From the NCBI RefSeq assembly GCF_000300195.1, contig NZ_AMQH01000015.1, positions 62,001 through 126,000 on the forward strand: a DNA stretch of 64,000 nucleotides. The letters are read 5' to 3'. The translations under genes and the position numbers were made by a program. Each line of letters begins with the position of its first letter. Position 1 is the stretch's first letter. The notes under the pieces were generated by a model, which saw only the letters and a list, made by a program, of their open reading frames with translations, was not told the DNA's origin and did no database searches. Of this stretch, positions 7,867 through 17,010 are shown piece by piece. Source of the stretch: Clostridium tunisiense TJ (GTDB lineage: Bacteria > Bacillota > Clostridia > Clostridiales > Clostridiaceae).

Positions 7867-9090
7867 ATGGGTTTTGATAGCAGCATTTCTGTTTATAGTG
7901 AAATTGGAAAGCTTAAAACTGTTCTTCTTCATTGTCCAGGAGAGGAAGTTGAAAACATAGTTCCAGATTACCTTAGAAGGCTTTTGTTTGATGAAATTGT
8001 ATTTTTGCATCAGGCACAAAGGGAGCATAATCAATTTGCAGAAATCTTAAGGAATGAAGGGGTAGAGGTACTTTATCTTACGGATTTAATGTCGGAGGTT
8101 TTACAGGATACTAAAGTTAGAGAAGAGTTTTTGAAAGAATTCGTGGAGGAAGGAAAGGTTGTAACTCAAGGGCTTCAGGAGGCCATAATGGAAGTTTTAA
8201 GTCCACTATCCTCAAAGGAACTTATAGTAAAGTGTATTGCAGGTATTAAAAAGGAAGAGCTTAAGCACATTAAACCTAAGGCTTTGGGTGATATGGTGAA
8301 AAAACCTTATCCTTTTTATCTTGATCCAATTCCTAATATGTACTTTCAAAGAGATCCTTTTGCTTCAATAGGAAGTGGAATTTCTTTGAATGTTATGGCT
8401 AATGAAACTAGAAATAGAGAAACTATATTTGCAAAGTATATCTTTAATTATCATCCTAGATTTAAAAATGTGCCTAGATGGTATAATAGAGATAAAACTC
8501 ACCCAATTGAAGGCGGAGACATTTTAGTGTTGTCAAGTAAGGTGGTAGCTATTGGAATTAGTGATAGAACTGACCCAATGGCAGTTGAGAGATTAGCCCA
8601 CAAGCTTTTATATTCAGAGGATTCCTTTGATACGGTTCTAGCTTTTGATATTCCTAAAACAAGAGCTTATATGCATTTAGATACAGTATTTACTATGGTA
8701 GATTATGATAAGTTTACTATATTTCCAGGCATAGAGGCACCTCTTGATGTGTATAGCATTACTAAGGGCAAGGATAATTTACTTAATATTAGATATGAAC
8801 ATGAAGATTTGTCTACCGTATTAAAGGAGCATTTAGGATTGCCGGCAATAGAGTTAATAAGATGTGGTGATGGGGATCCTATTGCTGCTAGTAGAGAACA
8901 GTGGAATGATGGAAGTAACACACTTGCTATATCTCCAGGAAAGGTAGTTTGTTATAATCGAAATTATATAACAAATGAAGCCTTGAGAAGAAGCAAAATA
9001 GAGGTGTTAGAATTTGATTCTTATGAATTATCAAGAGGGCGTGGAGGTCCAAGATGTATGAGCATGCCTTTAGTTAGGGATAAATTGTAA
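7867..9090 (+). CDS. arcA: arginine deiminase
   Basis: Hydrolyses arginine to citrulline and ammonia, the first step of the ADI pathway. The protein carries the guanidino-enzyme signatures: an early GKLKTVLLHCPGEE segment, FQRDPFASIG, the EGGDIL motif, HLDTVFTMVD with the catalytic histidine, and the C-terminal GGPRCMSMPLVR with the catalytic cysteine (about C397). The frame is open from 7834 (TTG), but AAAGGATG sits 8 nt before the ATG at 7867, giving 407 aa, the usual size. The arcB, arcC and arcD partners are not adjacent; instead a hydrolase gene begins in the stop codon (TAATG). Solitary arcA genes can also serve acid resistance. Confidence 0.95.
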   Translation: MGFDSSISVYSEIGKLKTVLLHCPGEEVENIVPDYLRRLLFDEIVFLHQAQREHNQFAEILRNEGVEVLYLTDLMSEVLQDTKVREEFLKEFVEEGKVVTQGLQEAIMEVLSPLSSKELIVKCIAGIKKEELKHIKPKALGDMVKKPYPFYLDPIPNMYFQRDPFASIGSGISLNVMANETRNRETIFAKYIFNYHPRFKNVPRWYNRDKTHPIEGGDILVLSSKVVAIGISDRTDPMAVERLAHKLLYSEDSFDTVLAFDIPKTRAYMHLDTVFTMVDYDKFTIFPGIEAPLDVYSITKGKDNLLNIRYEHEDLSTVLKEHLGLPAIELIRCGDGDPIAASREQWNDGSNTLAISPGKVVCYNRNYITNEALRRSKIEVLEFDSYELSRGRGGPRCMSMPLVRDKL

Positions 9091-9929
9091 TGAGAAAAAC
9101 AACCAAGTTAATAATTAGTGGAGTTACTCTATTAATTATAGCAAGTGTTTTCTTCATAATTAAGTATAATGAAAAGCTACAAACCTTAGCGCCAGTAAAT
9201 GGAAAAGTAGATATTGGGGGCTATGGACTTAATGTGAAAGTTGAAGGCAAGGGAACTCCTACTGTGATTTTTGAGTCAGGACTGGGTGGAGGAATTGGCG
9301 TTTGGACAAATGTACAGCCAGAGATTTCAAAGATTACGAGAACTTTCTCCTATGATAGGGCAGGACTTGGTGAAAGTGATAAAAGCACTTTAGAAAGAAC
9401 TAGCTCAAATCAAGTAAGAGAACTTCATGAGTTGCTTCAAAAAACTAAAGTAAAAGGGCCTTACATTATAGTTGCACACTCTATTGGTGGGTTTAATGCA
9501 AGATTATTTGCAGATAGCTATCCCGAGGAAGTTGCAGGAATAATATTTGTGGATGCTGCTCATGAAGAGATGTTTAGCTTATACAAGTTATTAGCACCTA
9601 AAGAATATGAAAATACTAGAGGTGAATTTGTAAATCCTGAGGGAACCTTTGATGATTTATTAAACAGTGCTGCTGAAGTTAGAAAAGCAAGAAGAAGTGA
9701 TGGACTGAGAAATATACCAATCACTGTGCTTTCAGCTGAAAATACGGATTTAAATGTGCCTGGCACCATATTAGTAGGGTGGGCACAACTTCAAAGAGAC
9801 ATTGCTACTTTGTCAGATAATAGTAAGCAAATTACAGTGAAAGGCTCTGGACATATGATTCAAGATGATAACCCACAGGCAATAATTGATGAGATAAAAT
9901 ATATGATCAATAATTTAAGAGAAAAATAA
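9090..9929 (+). CDS. membrane-anchored alpha/beta hydrolase
   Basis: 279 aa. One N-terminal transmembrane segment (about residues 5-24, LIISGVTLLIIASVFFII) would tether the enzyme with the catalytic domain outside. The alpha/beta hydrolase fold is indicated by the oxyanion-hole region FESGLGGGIGVW, YDRAGLGESD, the nucleophile elbow VAHSIGGFNA (GxSxG variant HSIGG) and the late GSGHMIQDDNP histidine. The start codon overlaps the arcA stop by one base, so the two are translationally coupled. Substrate unknown; the coupling does not prove a role in arginine metabolism. Confidence 0.82.
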   Translation: MRKTTKLIISGVTLLIIASVFFIIKYNEKLQTLAPVNGKVDIGGYGLNVKVEGKGTPTVIFESGLGGGIGVWTNVQPEISKITRTFSYDRAGLGESDKSTLERTSSNQVRELHELLQKTKVKGPYIIVAHSIGGFNARLFADSYPEEVAGIIFVDAAHEEMFSLYKLLAPKEYENTRGEFVNPEGTFDDLLNSAAEVRKARRSDGLRNIPITVLSAENTDLNVPGTILVGWAQLQRDIATLSDNSKQITVKGSGHMIQDDNPQAIIDEIKYMINNLREK

Positions 9930-9938
9930 GGTTATATG

Positions 9939-9984
9939 AAGCAGGTGTTTTAAGATAAATGACAATTTATCAAAGCACCTGCTT
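9939..9984 (+). terminator. hairpin after the hydrolase gene
   Basis: 9-bp stem AAGCAGGTG (9939-9947)/CACCTGCTT (9976-9984) just after the stop codon; no strong T tract follows, so termination is likely but not certain. Confidence 0.5.
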
Positions 9985-10122
9985 ATTTCATTGAAGGATA
10001 CAAGAACTAATTGTCGAATATGTTCAGTATCAATGAGTTGGTTGGTTAGTATTAGGCAAATCTCTTAAATTATAAGTTGAAGAACGCTAATACTTTTAAA
10101 TATATTTATGGGGATGATAATA

Positions 10123-11949
10123 TTGAAATTTCTTAAAAAGTACATTAAAAAATACTGGAAACCTTTTTGTCTTGCAGTGGCTTGCTTAACTATTGAGGCC
10201 ACTTGTGACCTATTACAGCCCACTATCATGTCCAAAATAGTGGACATAGGAGTGAAAAATAGAGATTTGGATTTTGTGGTAAAAATGAGTTTTCTAATGC
10301 TTGGAGTTACTGCTATGGGCGCTTTAGGAGCAGTGAGCCGTAATATTATAGCAAGTATTGTATCGCAAAAGTTTGGCACAGAGCTAAGAAGTGACCTGTT
10401 TAGTAAGGTTCAAAGTCTTTCCTTTGAAAAAATAGATAAATATGATGGAGCCTCCTTAGTTACAAGACTTACTAATGATATAACCCTAGTACAAAATTTT
10501 GTGAATGGACTCATGAGGATATTTGTAAAGGCACCCCTTCTCTGTATAGGAAGTCTTATAATGGCAGTAAGATTAAATGCCTATATGTCTGTAATTTTTT
10601 TAATTGTAATCCCAGTAATAGTTTTACTCATAGCTATGAATATGAAAATTGGATATCCTTTTTTTAGAAAGATTCAAAAGGCTTTGGATAATGTAAATAG
10701 TGTAATGAGAGAGTATTTATCAGGGGTTAGAGTAGTTAAAGCCTTTAATAGGTTTAATTATGAAACTAAGAGATTTAAGAAGACAAATGAAGAATTAACG
10801 GATATTTCAACTAGAGGGATGCGTGTTATGGCAATATTTTCTCCAGGAATAACCCTAACAGTAAACTTAGGTATAGTTGCAACTCTTTGGATTGGTGGAA
10901 TTAGAGTAGATAGGGGAAATATGCAGGTGGGAGAGATAATTGCTTTCACTAATTATATGACTCAAATATTGTTTTCTTTGATGATGATCTCCCATGTATT
11001 TAACATGTTTGTTAGAGCAAAGGCTTCAGCAGAGAGAATTGATGAGGTTTTTTCTGAGGGGAATTCTCCTATAGATAATGGTGGTGCAACTGCAAAACCC
11101 ATGGTAACAAATGGGCTTAATAAAAAGCAGGCAGTTTTAAAGGAACAGTTTAATTCCAAAGATACTACAATGGAAGACTCTTTAGTTAAAGGAAGAATAG
11201 ACTTTCATAATGTGAGTTTTTCCTATGCTGGAACTTCGGGAGAGCCCGTACTTAAGAATATAAGCTTTTCTTGCCTTCCAGGGGAAACTCTTGGAATTAT
11301 CGGTTCTACTGGTTCAGGAAAAACCACCCTAGTGAATTTAATTAATGGCTTTTATAATATAAGTTCTGGAAGTATAAAAGTAAATAATGTAGATATAAAA
11401 ACAATGGATATTAAAACCTTAAGAGAGAGTATTGCACTGGTACCTCAAAAAATTGTTCTTTTCTCAGGAACCATTAGGGACAACATAAAATGGGGAAAGG
11501 AAAAGGCTACCTTAGAAGAAGTAGTTCAAGTAGCTCAGGTTGCTCAAGCTCATGACTTTATCAGCACTCAGCCGAAGGGGTATGACACTATTTTAGGACA
11601 AGGTGGGGTTAACTTATCAGGGGGGCAAAAACAGCGTATTTCCATTGCTAGAGCTTTAATTAAAAAACCAGAGATACTAATACTTGATGATTGTACAAGT
11701 GCTGTAGATGTGACTACTGAAGAAAAGATTAGAGAAGCCTTAAAACAGTATTCCAGCAACTTAACTTCCATTATAATTGCTCAACGTATTACATCAGTTA
11801 TGAATACGGACAGAATATTAGTTTTAGAAAATGGCGAAGTAGCAGGTCTTGGAAAACACGAGGAGCTTATGAAAACTAGTGAAGTCTATAAAGATATATT
11901 CCGCTCTCAAATTGGGAAGGAGGCAATAAATAATGGAAAAGAAGCATAA
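10123..11949 (+). CDS. heterodimeric ABC exporter subunit with degenerate ATPase site
   Basis: A type I (MsbA-like) half-transporter: N-terminal six-helix membrane domain and C-terminal nucleotide-binding domain with Walker A GSTGSGKTT, signature LSGGQ, Walker B ILILDD and switch IIIAQR. The catalytic glutamate is replaced by aspartate (LDD rather than LDE) and the H-loop histidine by glutamine (AQR). That is the pattern of the degenerate-site partner in BmrCD or TM287/288-type heterodimers. The frame is open from ATG 10108, but GGGGATGA precedes TTG 10123, and MKFLKKYIKKYWKPF is the usual beginning, so I chose 10123. It overlaps the second subunit gene by 17 bp. A linker rich in polar residues (around 325-360) precedes the NBD. 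Confidence 0.9.
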   Translation: MKFLKKYIKKYWKPFCLAVACLTIEATCDLLQPTIMSKIVDIGVKNRDLDFVVKMSFLMLGVTAMGALGAVSRNIIASIVSQKFGTELRSDLFSKVQSLSFEKIDKYDGASLVTRLTNDITLVQNFVNGLMRIFVKAPLLCIGSLIMAVRLNAYMSVIFLIVIPVIVLLIAMNMKIGYPFFRKIQKALDNVNSVMREYLSGVRVVKAFNRFNYETKRFKKTNEELTDISTRGMRVMAIFSPGITLTVNLGIVATLWIGGIRVDRGNMQVGEIIAFTNYMTQILFSLMMISHVFNMFVRAKASAERIDEVFSEGNSPIDNGGATAKPMVTNGLNKKQAVLKEQFNSKDTTMEDSLVKGRIDFHNVSFSYAGTSGEPVLKNISFSCLPGETLGIIGSTGSGKTTLVNLINGFYNISSGSIKVNNVDIKTMDIKTLRESIALVPQKIVLFSGTIRDNIKWGKEKATLEEVVQVAQVAQAHDFISTQPKGYDTILGQGGVNLSGGQKQRISIARALIKKPEILILDDCTSAVDVTTEEKIREALKQYSSNLTSIIIAQRITSVMNTDRILVLENGEVAGLGKHEELMKTSEVYKDIFRSQIGKEAINNGKEA

Positions 11950-13783
11950 GGAAGGTGAAGTTATTGTTCCTAGTCCATTAAACAGAGGGGGAGGTTTTGG
12001 AGGAAGAAGACCAATGGGACCTGTGGCTAAGCCTAAGAATTTTAAAGGTACTCTCTTAAGGCTTTGGCAATATTTCGGTGAAGAACAAAAACTGTTATTT
12101 ATAATATTTGTTTTTATACTGTTTAGTTCAGCAATTGGATTGTCTGTACCCTATTTATTAGGTCGAGCTATAGATGCTATGTCTTATAGTAAGGGTGTAG
12201 ATTTTCATATGCTTAGTATAGTTGTGGGTATTTTAATAATAACCTATATAATTGATGGGGGAATTAACTTTTTTCAAGGCTGGCTTATGGCTGGGGTAGC
12301 TCAGAGAATAGTGAAGAAGTTAAGAAATACGCTTTTTGAAAAGCTTCAAAAGCTATCTGTTTCCTTTTTTGATCTCCATACCCATGGAGAAATCATGAGT
12401 AGACTTTCTAATGATATTGAAAATGTAAGTACCACAATTTCGCAATCAACTATTCAACTAATGTCGGGAACTATAGTTTTATTAGGAGCTTTTATAATGA
12501 TGATGTATTTAAGTCCCTTCCTTACCTTAGCTAGCTTGATCACTATACCATTAGTATTTTTACTTACAAGAACGGTAGCTAAGAAAACTAAGGTGTTATT
12601 TAAGAACCAACAGGTGGAACTTGGAAAGCTCAATGGACACATTGAAGAAACCATATCAGGAATTCTAGTGGTTAAGGCTTTTAATCATGAGGAAAAGGCT
12701 ATTGAAGAGTTTAATGAAATCAATAATAGGCTTTGTGAAGTTGGAACAAAAGCACAAATATTATCTGGCTACATCATGCCTCTCATGAATGTAATTAATA
12801 ATATAGGCTTTACAGTAGTTGCAGGAGTTGGTGGGTTTTTAGCTATTAAGGACATGATTACTATAGGAGTAATAGCTAGCTTTTTAAGCTACTCAAGGCA
12901 GTTTTCTAGACCTTTAAATGACTTAGCTAATATTTTTAACACTCTTCAATCTGCAATTGCAGGGGCGGAAAGAGTATTTGAAATATTAGATGAGAAGGAA
13001 GAGCCAGAAGATCTACCAGGGGCAAGGGAGTTAGATAAACCTCAAGGTGATGTGGTATTTGAAAATGTTAACTTTGGATATATAGAGGATAAGTTAATAC
13101 TTAAGGATGTAAGCTTTCACGCAAGGGAAGGAAGTAATATTGCACTAGTGGGACCAACGGGAGCAGGAAAAACTACCATTGTAAATTTACTTGCAAGGTT
13201 TTATGATGTAACCCAGGGAAGAATATTAATTGATGGGGTAGATATTAGAGAATATACTAGAGATAGCCTCCGAAAAGCCTTTGGAATTGTGCTTCAAGAC
13301 ACTTATCTTTTTTCAGGAACTATAAGAGAAAACATAAGGTATGGAAGGCTTGAAGCTAGTGACAGAGAAGTTGAAGAAGCTGCAACTATGGCTAATGCAG
13401 ATGTTTTTATCAGGCGATTACCTAAGGGATACGACACAGTACTAGCTGAAAGTGGAAGCAATTTAAGTCAGGGACAAAAGCAACTTTTAGCCATTGCAAG
13501 AGCAATTTTATCAAATCCTTCTATATTAATTTTAGATGAAGCTACCAGTAGTGTTGATACTCGTACTGAACTTAACATACAAGAAGCTATGCTTAAGTTA
13601 ATGAAGGGAAGAACAAGTTTTATCATTGCCCATAGATTAAGCACTATTCGAGATGCTAATGTAATTATGGTTATTGATAATGGTCAAATAGTGGAAAAGG
13701 GTAGCCATGAGGAACTTATAGAGAAAAAAGGTGTTTATTATAATATGTACTCAAAGCAGTTTTCTCAATCCTATGAGGAGTAA
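11933..13783 (+). CDS. heterodimeric ABC exporter subunit with catalytic Walker B
   Basis: Partner of the preceding half-transporter. 616 aa: a short Gly/Arg-rich N-terminal tail (RGGGFGGRRP), the six-helix membrane domain, and an NBD with Walker A GPTGAGKTT, Walker B ILILDEATSSVD (catalytic Glu present) and switch IIAHR (His present). Its signature is LSQGQ instead of LSGGQ. In the dimer, this weak signature faces the degenerate Walker site of the first subunit, so one ATP site is inactive and one active. The GGAGG site 8 nt before ATG 11933 lies inside the upstream gene. The exported compound (drug, lipid or peptide) cannot be told. Confidence 0.92.
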   Translation: MEKKHKEGEVIVPSPLNRGGGFGGRRPMGPVAKPKNFKGTLLRLWQYFGEEQKLLFIIFVFILFSSAIGLSVPYLLGRAIDAMSYSKGVDFHMLSIVVGILIITYIIDGGINFFQGWLMAGVAQRIVKKLRNTLFEKLQKLSVSFFDLHTHGEIMSRLSNDIENVSTTISQSTIQLMSGTIVLLGAFIMMMYLSPFLTLASLITIPLVFLLTRTVAKKTKVLFKNQQVELGKLNGHIEETISGILVVKAFNHEEKAIEEFNEINNRLCEVGTKAQILSGYIMPLMNVINNIGFTVVAGVGGFLAIKDMITIGVIASFLSYSRQFSRPLNDLANIFNTLQSAIAGAERVFEILDEKEEPEDLPGARELDKPQGDVVFENVNFGYIEDKLILKDVSFHAREGSNIALVGPTGAGKTTIVNLLARFYDVTQGRILIDGVDIREYTRDSLRKAFGIVLQDTYLFSGTIRENIRYGRLEASDREVEEAATMANADVFIRRLPKGYDTVLAESGSNLSQGQKQLLAIARAILSNPSILILDEATSSVDTRTELNIQEAMLKLMKGRTSFIIAHRLSTIRDANVIMVIDNGQIVEKGSHEELIEKKGVYYNMYSKQFSQSYEE

Positions 13784-13795
13784 GGAGGAATTTTA

Positions 13796-14458
13796 ATGAT
13801 AGATATTACAATTGAAGAGATACTAAAGAAAAAATGTCCACACATTGCCATAGGATGTATTGAAGCCTATGTTAAGGTGGAAAGTGGAAGCAAGGAATTG
13901 TGGGATGTTATAGAAGCAAAGTGTAGGGAAATTGAAAGTAATTATAAGCCAGAAGATGTGTTAAAGATTGAGAATATAGACAGTTCACGAAGAGCATATA
14001 AGGTATTAGGAAAAGATCCAAGCAGATACAGGTTGTCTTCAGAGTCTTTAATTAAGAGAATTGTAAAAGGGAATGGTTTATATAGGGTTAACAATGTGGT
14101 AGATATTAATAATCTTATATCCCTAAGAAGCGGTTATTCAGTAGGCACTTATGATTTAGATAAGGTAGAGTGCCCTATAGTTTTTACAATAGGAAAAGAA
14201 GGAGAAACTTATGAGGGGATAGGAAGAGGGATAATAAACCTTGAAAATCTTCCAGTGTTTAGTGATAAACAAGGACATTTTGGGAGTACAACGTCAGATT
14301 CCACTAGAGCTATGATAACTTCAGAAACTACACACATAGTTCTGAACATTATATCTTTTCATGGGGATAAGGAACTAAGTCAGTACATAGATTATGGTAT
14401 AAATTTATTAGAAAACTATGCCATGGGTAAGATTTTAGAGGTTAAGATAATATCTTAA
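13796..14458 (+). CDS. B3/B4 domain protein (PheRS beta-like tRNA-binding fold)
   Basis: 220 aa, starting 12 bp after the exporter gene with AAGGAGG, so probably in its operon. The B3/4 fold, otherwise part of the phenylalanyl-tRNA synthetase beta chain, is suggested by VLGKDPSRYRLSSESLIKRI, LYRVNNVVDINNLISLRSGYS and DSTRAMITSETTHIV. Free-standing B3/4 proteins are common in Firmicutes; a role in tRNA or amino-acid quality control is presumed, not shown. Confidence 0.8.
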   Translation: MIDITIEEILKKKCPHIAIGCIEAYVKVESGSKELWDVIEAKCREIESNYKPEDVLKIENIDSSRRAYKVLGKDPSRYRLSSESLIKRIVKGNGLYRVNNVVDINNLISLRSGYSVGTYDLDKVECPIVFTIGKEGETYEGIGRGIINLENLPVFSDKQGHFGSTTSDSTRAMITSETTHIVLNIISFHGDKELSQYIDYGINLLENYAMGKILEVKIIS

Positions 14459-14477
14459 AACTATATTAAAGAGGTAA

Positions 14478-14520
14478 AAAAGAGTTATATAAGTGTTTTA
14501 CCACTTGATATAACTCTTTT
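14478..14520. terminator. bidirectional terminator
   Basis: 13-bp perfect stem AAAAGAGTTATAT (14478-14490)/ATATAACTCTTTT (14508-14520) between convergent genes. Confidence 0.8.
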
Positions 14521-14558
14521 ATATAGAAAATAATTATGAAAATGCATAAGTTATTGGT

Positions 14559-15752
14559 TTATTTTGTATAGTTATCAAAATAACCTTGAATGTATATAAT
14601 TGGAGTCCCTTTATCGCCACTTCCAGAAGTCAAGTCAGCTAGAGAGCCAATGAGATCCGTAAGTCTTCTTGGAGTGGTTCCTTGAGATACCATAGAACCT
14701 ACTAGGTTAGAATCTTTATTTTTTATATATTCAGAAATAGCTTTTTTAAGTTCGTCTCCTCTTAAATCAGCAAAGTTGTTGTCAGCAAGGTATTTTAATT
14801 TAACTTCATTAGGGGTACCCTCAAGACCAGAAGTATAGGCTGGTGATACCACTGGATCAGCTAGTTCCCAAATTTTACCTACTGGATCTTTAAAGGCACC
14901 ATCACCGTAAATCATAACTTCCACAGTTTTACCAGTAGTTTCTTTAATTTTAGCTTGTATGTTATCAACTATAGGTTGACAATTTCTAGGGAAAAGCTTA
15001 ACAGTGTTTTCGGTTGACTTATTTGAACCTAAAAGGCCATAAGCTTCATTACAACCACTACCATCAATTGAAGTTGATAAAATCTCATCAAGACTATATA
15101 CTTTGTTACCACCATTAGCCTTTAAAATCCTTTTAGTTCTAAATCTAGTATGAATATCACAAGTCAGCACATCTTTAGTATAGTTTAGAATAGTTTTTGG
15201 ATTATTTGAGAAGATAACTTCACATTGGATACCATATTCTTCAACTAAAGACTTATAATATTCTATATAATTAACTCCTGTGAAGGTATGCTCTATCTTA
15301 CCAAAATAGTCATAGAATTGTTCTTCAGTTAACACATCTGTCCAAGGGTTAATGCCCTTCTCATCTAATAAATCTACATCAACTAAATGATTACCAACCT
15401 CATCAGAAGGATAGCTAAGCATCAAAACGATTTTCTTTTTAGCTCCTTTTGCAATACCACGAAGGCAAATAGCAAAACGATTACGACTTAAAATTGGGAA
15501 TATTACCCCTAGGGTATCCCCTTGAAATTTATCTTCTATATCTTTAGCAATATGGTTAATAGTTGCATAATTTCCTTGAGCACGTGCTACAACAGATTCA
15601 GTTACGGCAACAATATCTTTATCACCAATAGAGAATCCTTCTATACTAGAGGCGTTTAAAACGCTGTCTACAACTATTTCACAAATATTATCCCCTTCAT
15701 TGATAATTGGGCAACGAAGGCCTCTAACTACAGTTCCAACTACTCTTTCCAA
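14559..15752 (-). CDS. coenzyme F420-0:L-glutamate ligase-like protein (CofE/FbiB domain)
   Basis: 397 aa. Family features are VVGTVVRGLRCPIINEGDNI at the start, GDKDIVAVTESVVARAQGN, IFPILSRNRFAICLRGIAKG, and the later MIYGDGAFKDPVGKIWELADP. In archaea and actinobacteria CofE adds glutamate to F420-0, but many clostridia carry a longer relative without other F420 genes, and none are seen here. A divergent LysR gene 111 bp away may control it. The true substrate is unknown; a GTP- or ATP-dependent ligase acting on another glutamyl acceptor is a guess from the fold. Confidence 0.75.
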   Translation of the reverse strand: MERVVGTVVRGLRCPIINEGDNICEIVVDSVLNASSIEGFSIGDKDIVAVTESVVARAQGNYATINHIAKDIEDKFQGDTLGVIFPILSRNRFAICLRGIAKGAKKKIVLMLSYPSDEVGNHLVDVDLLDEKGINPWTDVLTEEQFYDYFGKIEHTFTGVNYIEYYKSLVEEYGIQCEVIFSNNPKTILNYTKDVLTCDIHTRFRTKRILKANGGNKVYSLDEILSTSIDGSGCNEAYGLLGSNKSTENTVKLFPRNCQPIVDNIQAKIKETTGKTVEVMIYGDGAFKDPVGKIWELADPVVSPAYTSGLEGTPNEVKLKYLADNNFADLRGDELKKAISEYIKNKDSNLVGSMVSQGTTPRRLTDLIGSLADLTSGSGDKGTPIIYIQGYFDNYTK

Positions 15753-15787
15753 ATTAACATCTCCTCATTTTTAAATAAAATATATCC

Positions 15788-15850
15788 CATACTTGTAATA
15801 TACAGTATGTTTGTGATATAAGTAAAATAAATATATGTAATACTACATAT
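15788..15850. promoter_or_regulatory. divergent regulatory region with two inverted repeats
   Basis: CATACT(10)AGTATG at 15788-15809 contains a T-N11-A LysR-type core, and ATATGTA(4)TACATAT at 15833-15850 overlaps the leader just before the lysR ribosome site. Both fit binding by the divergently encoded LysR protein. Confidence 0.45.
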
Positions 15851-15863
15851 AAGGAGGGCTTAT

Positions 15864-16748
15864 ATGATAACTAAATTAGATTTATATAAAGTGTTTAGTG
15901 AAGTTTGCAAGTGTAAAAGTTTTTCAAAGGCAGCAAAGGAGCTTTATATGACACAACCAGCTGTGAGTCAATCTATTATGCAACTAGAAGAAGAACTTGA
16001 CACAAGGCTTTTTACAAGAACACCAAAAGGTGTTGTGGTAACTAATGAAGGACAACTTTTATTTGAATATATAAGTTCTGCTATAAATTTAATCAACGTA
16101 GGAGAAACAAAGCTATTAGAATGTAAAAACTTAATGGCAGGGGAACTAAAGCTTGGAGTGGGAGATACAAATTCTAGATATTTTTTGCTATCTTATTTAG
16201 AAAAGTTTCACGATAAATACCCTAATATTAAGCTTCAAATTATAAATCGAACAACTCTAGAAATTTGTGATATGTTAAAATCTGGAGAAGTTGATTTAGG
16301 GATATGCAATTTTCCTATTAAAGACTCATCTTTGGAAAAAGTACCTTGTAAAGATATTCACGATATCTTTGTTTGTGGCAGTAAATTTAAAGACATAGTT
16401 TCTAAACCACTAACCTTTGAGGAAATATCTAAGCTACCATTAATACTGTTGGAGTCTAAGTCTAATTCTAGAAAATATGTAGAAAAATATTTCACCTCTA
16501 AAGGTGTTAGAATTACTCCTGAGATTGAATTAGGTGCTCATGATTTATTGTTGGAGTTTGCAAAAATAAACCTTGGAATAGCCTGTGTTATTAGGGAATT
16601 TTCTCAAAGGTATTTAGAGGATGAAACTTTATATGAAGTGAAAACAATAGAAAACATACCAAAAAGAAGTATCGGCATTTGCTATCTTAAAAGTGTATCT
16701 CCTTCTCAAGCCGCTAAAAAGTTTATTGAAATAATGGATGGAAAATAA
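15864..16748 (+). CDS. LysR-family transcriptional regulator
   Basis: 294 aa, standard LTTR length. The N-terminal winged HTH reads FSKAAKELYMTQPAVSQSIMQLEEEL, followed by the effector domain (LKLGVGDTNSRYFLLSYLEKF, GEVDLGICNFP, LGIACVIREF). GGAGGG precedes the ATG by 7 nt. It is divergent from the CofE-like gene and may respond to its substrate or product. Confidence 0.92.
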   Translation: MITKLDLYKVFSEVCKCKSFSKAAKELYMTQPAVSQSIMQLEEELDTRLFTRTPKGVVVTNEGQLLFEYISSAINLINVGETKLLECKNLMAGELKLGVGDTNSRYFLLSYLEKFHDKYPNIKLQIINRTTLEICDMLKSGEVDLGICNFPIKDSSLEKVPCKDIHDIFVCGSKFKDIVSKPLTFEEISKLPLILLESKSNSRKYVEKYFTSKGVRITPEIELGAHDLLLEFAKINLGIACVIREFSQRYLEDETLYEVKTIENIPKRSIGICYLKSVSPSQAAKKFIEIMDGK

Positions 16749-17010
16749 CAATGTATTAGAGTGGGGGTTATAAAAGTAATAAACCTAATAATTTAAGCTT
16801 TAGACCTCATATGATAAAAACACAAATCATATTTTAAAAATAAACTAGAATGAATTTATTATAAGATAATATTTCGGGGAGAAAGACTCTTAGTAAAGTA
16901 TTTATAGCTATGAGACACAAAAATTATTAGCAATTTTAGTAATAATTTTTCAAAAAGGTTTAGTTAAAGGTTATAATAAAAGAGAAGAGTAAAAAAATGG
17001 GGGAATATAA

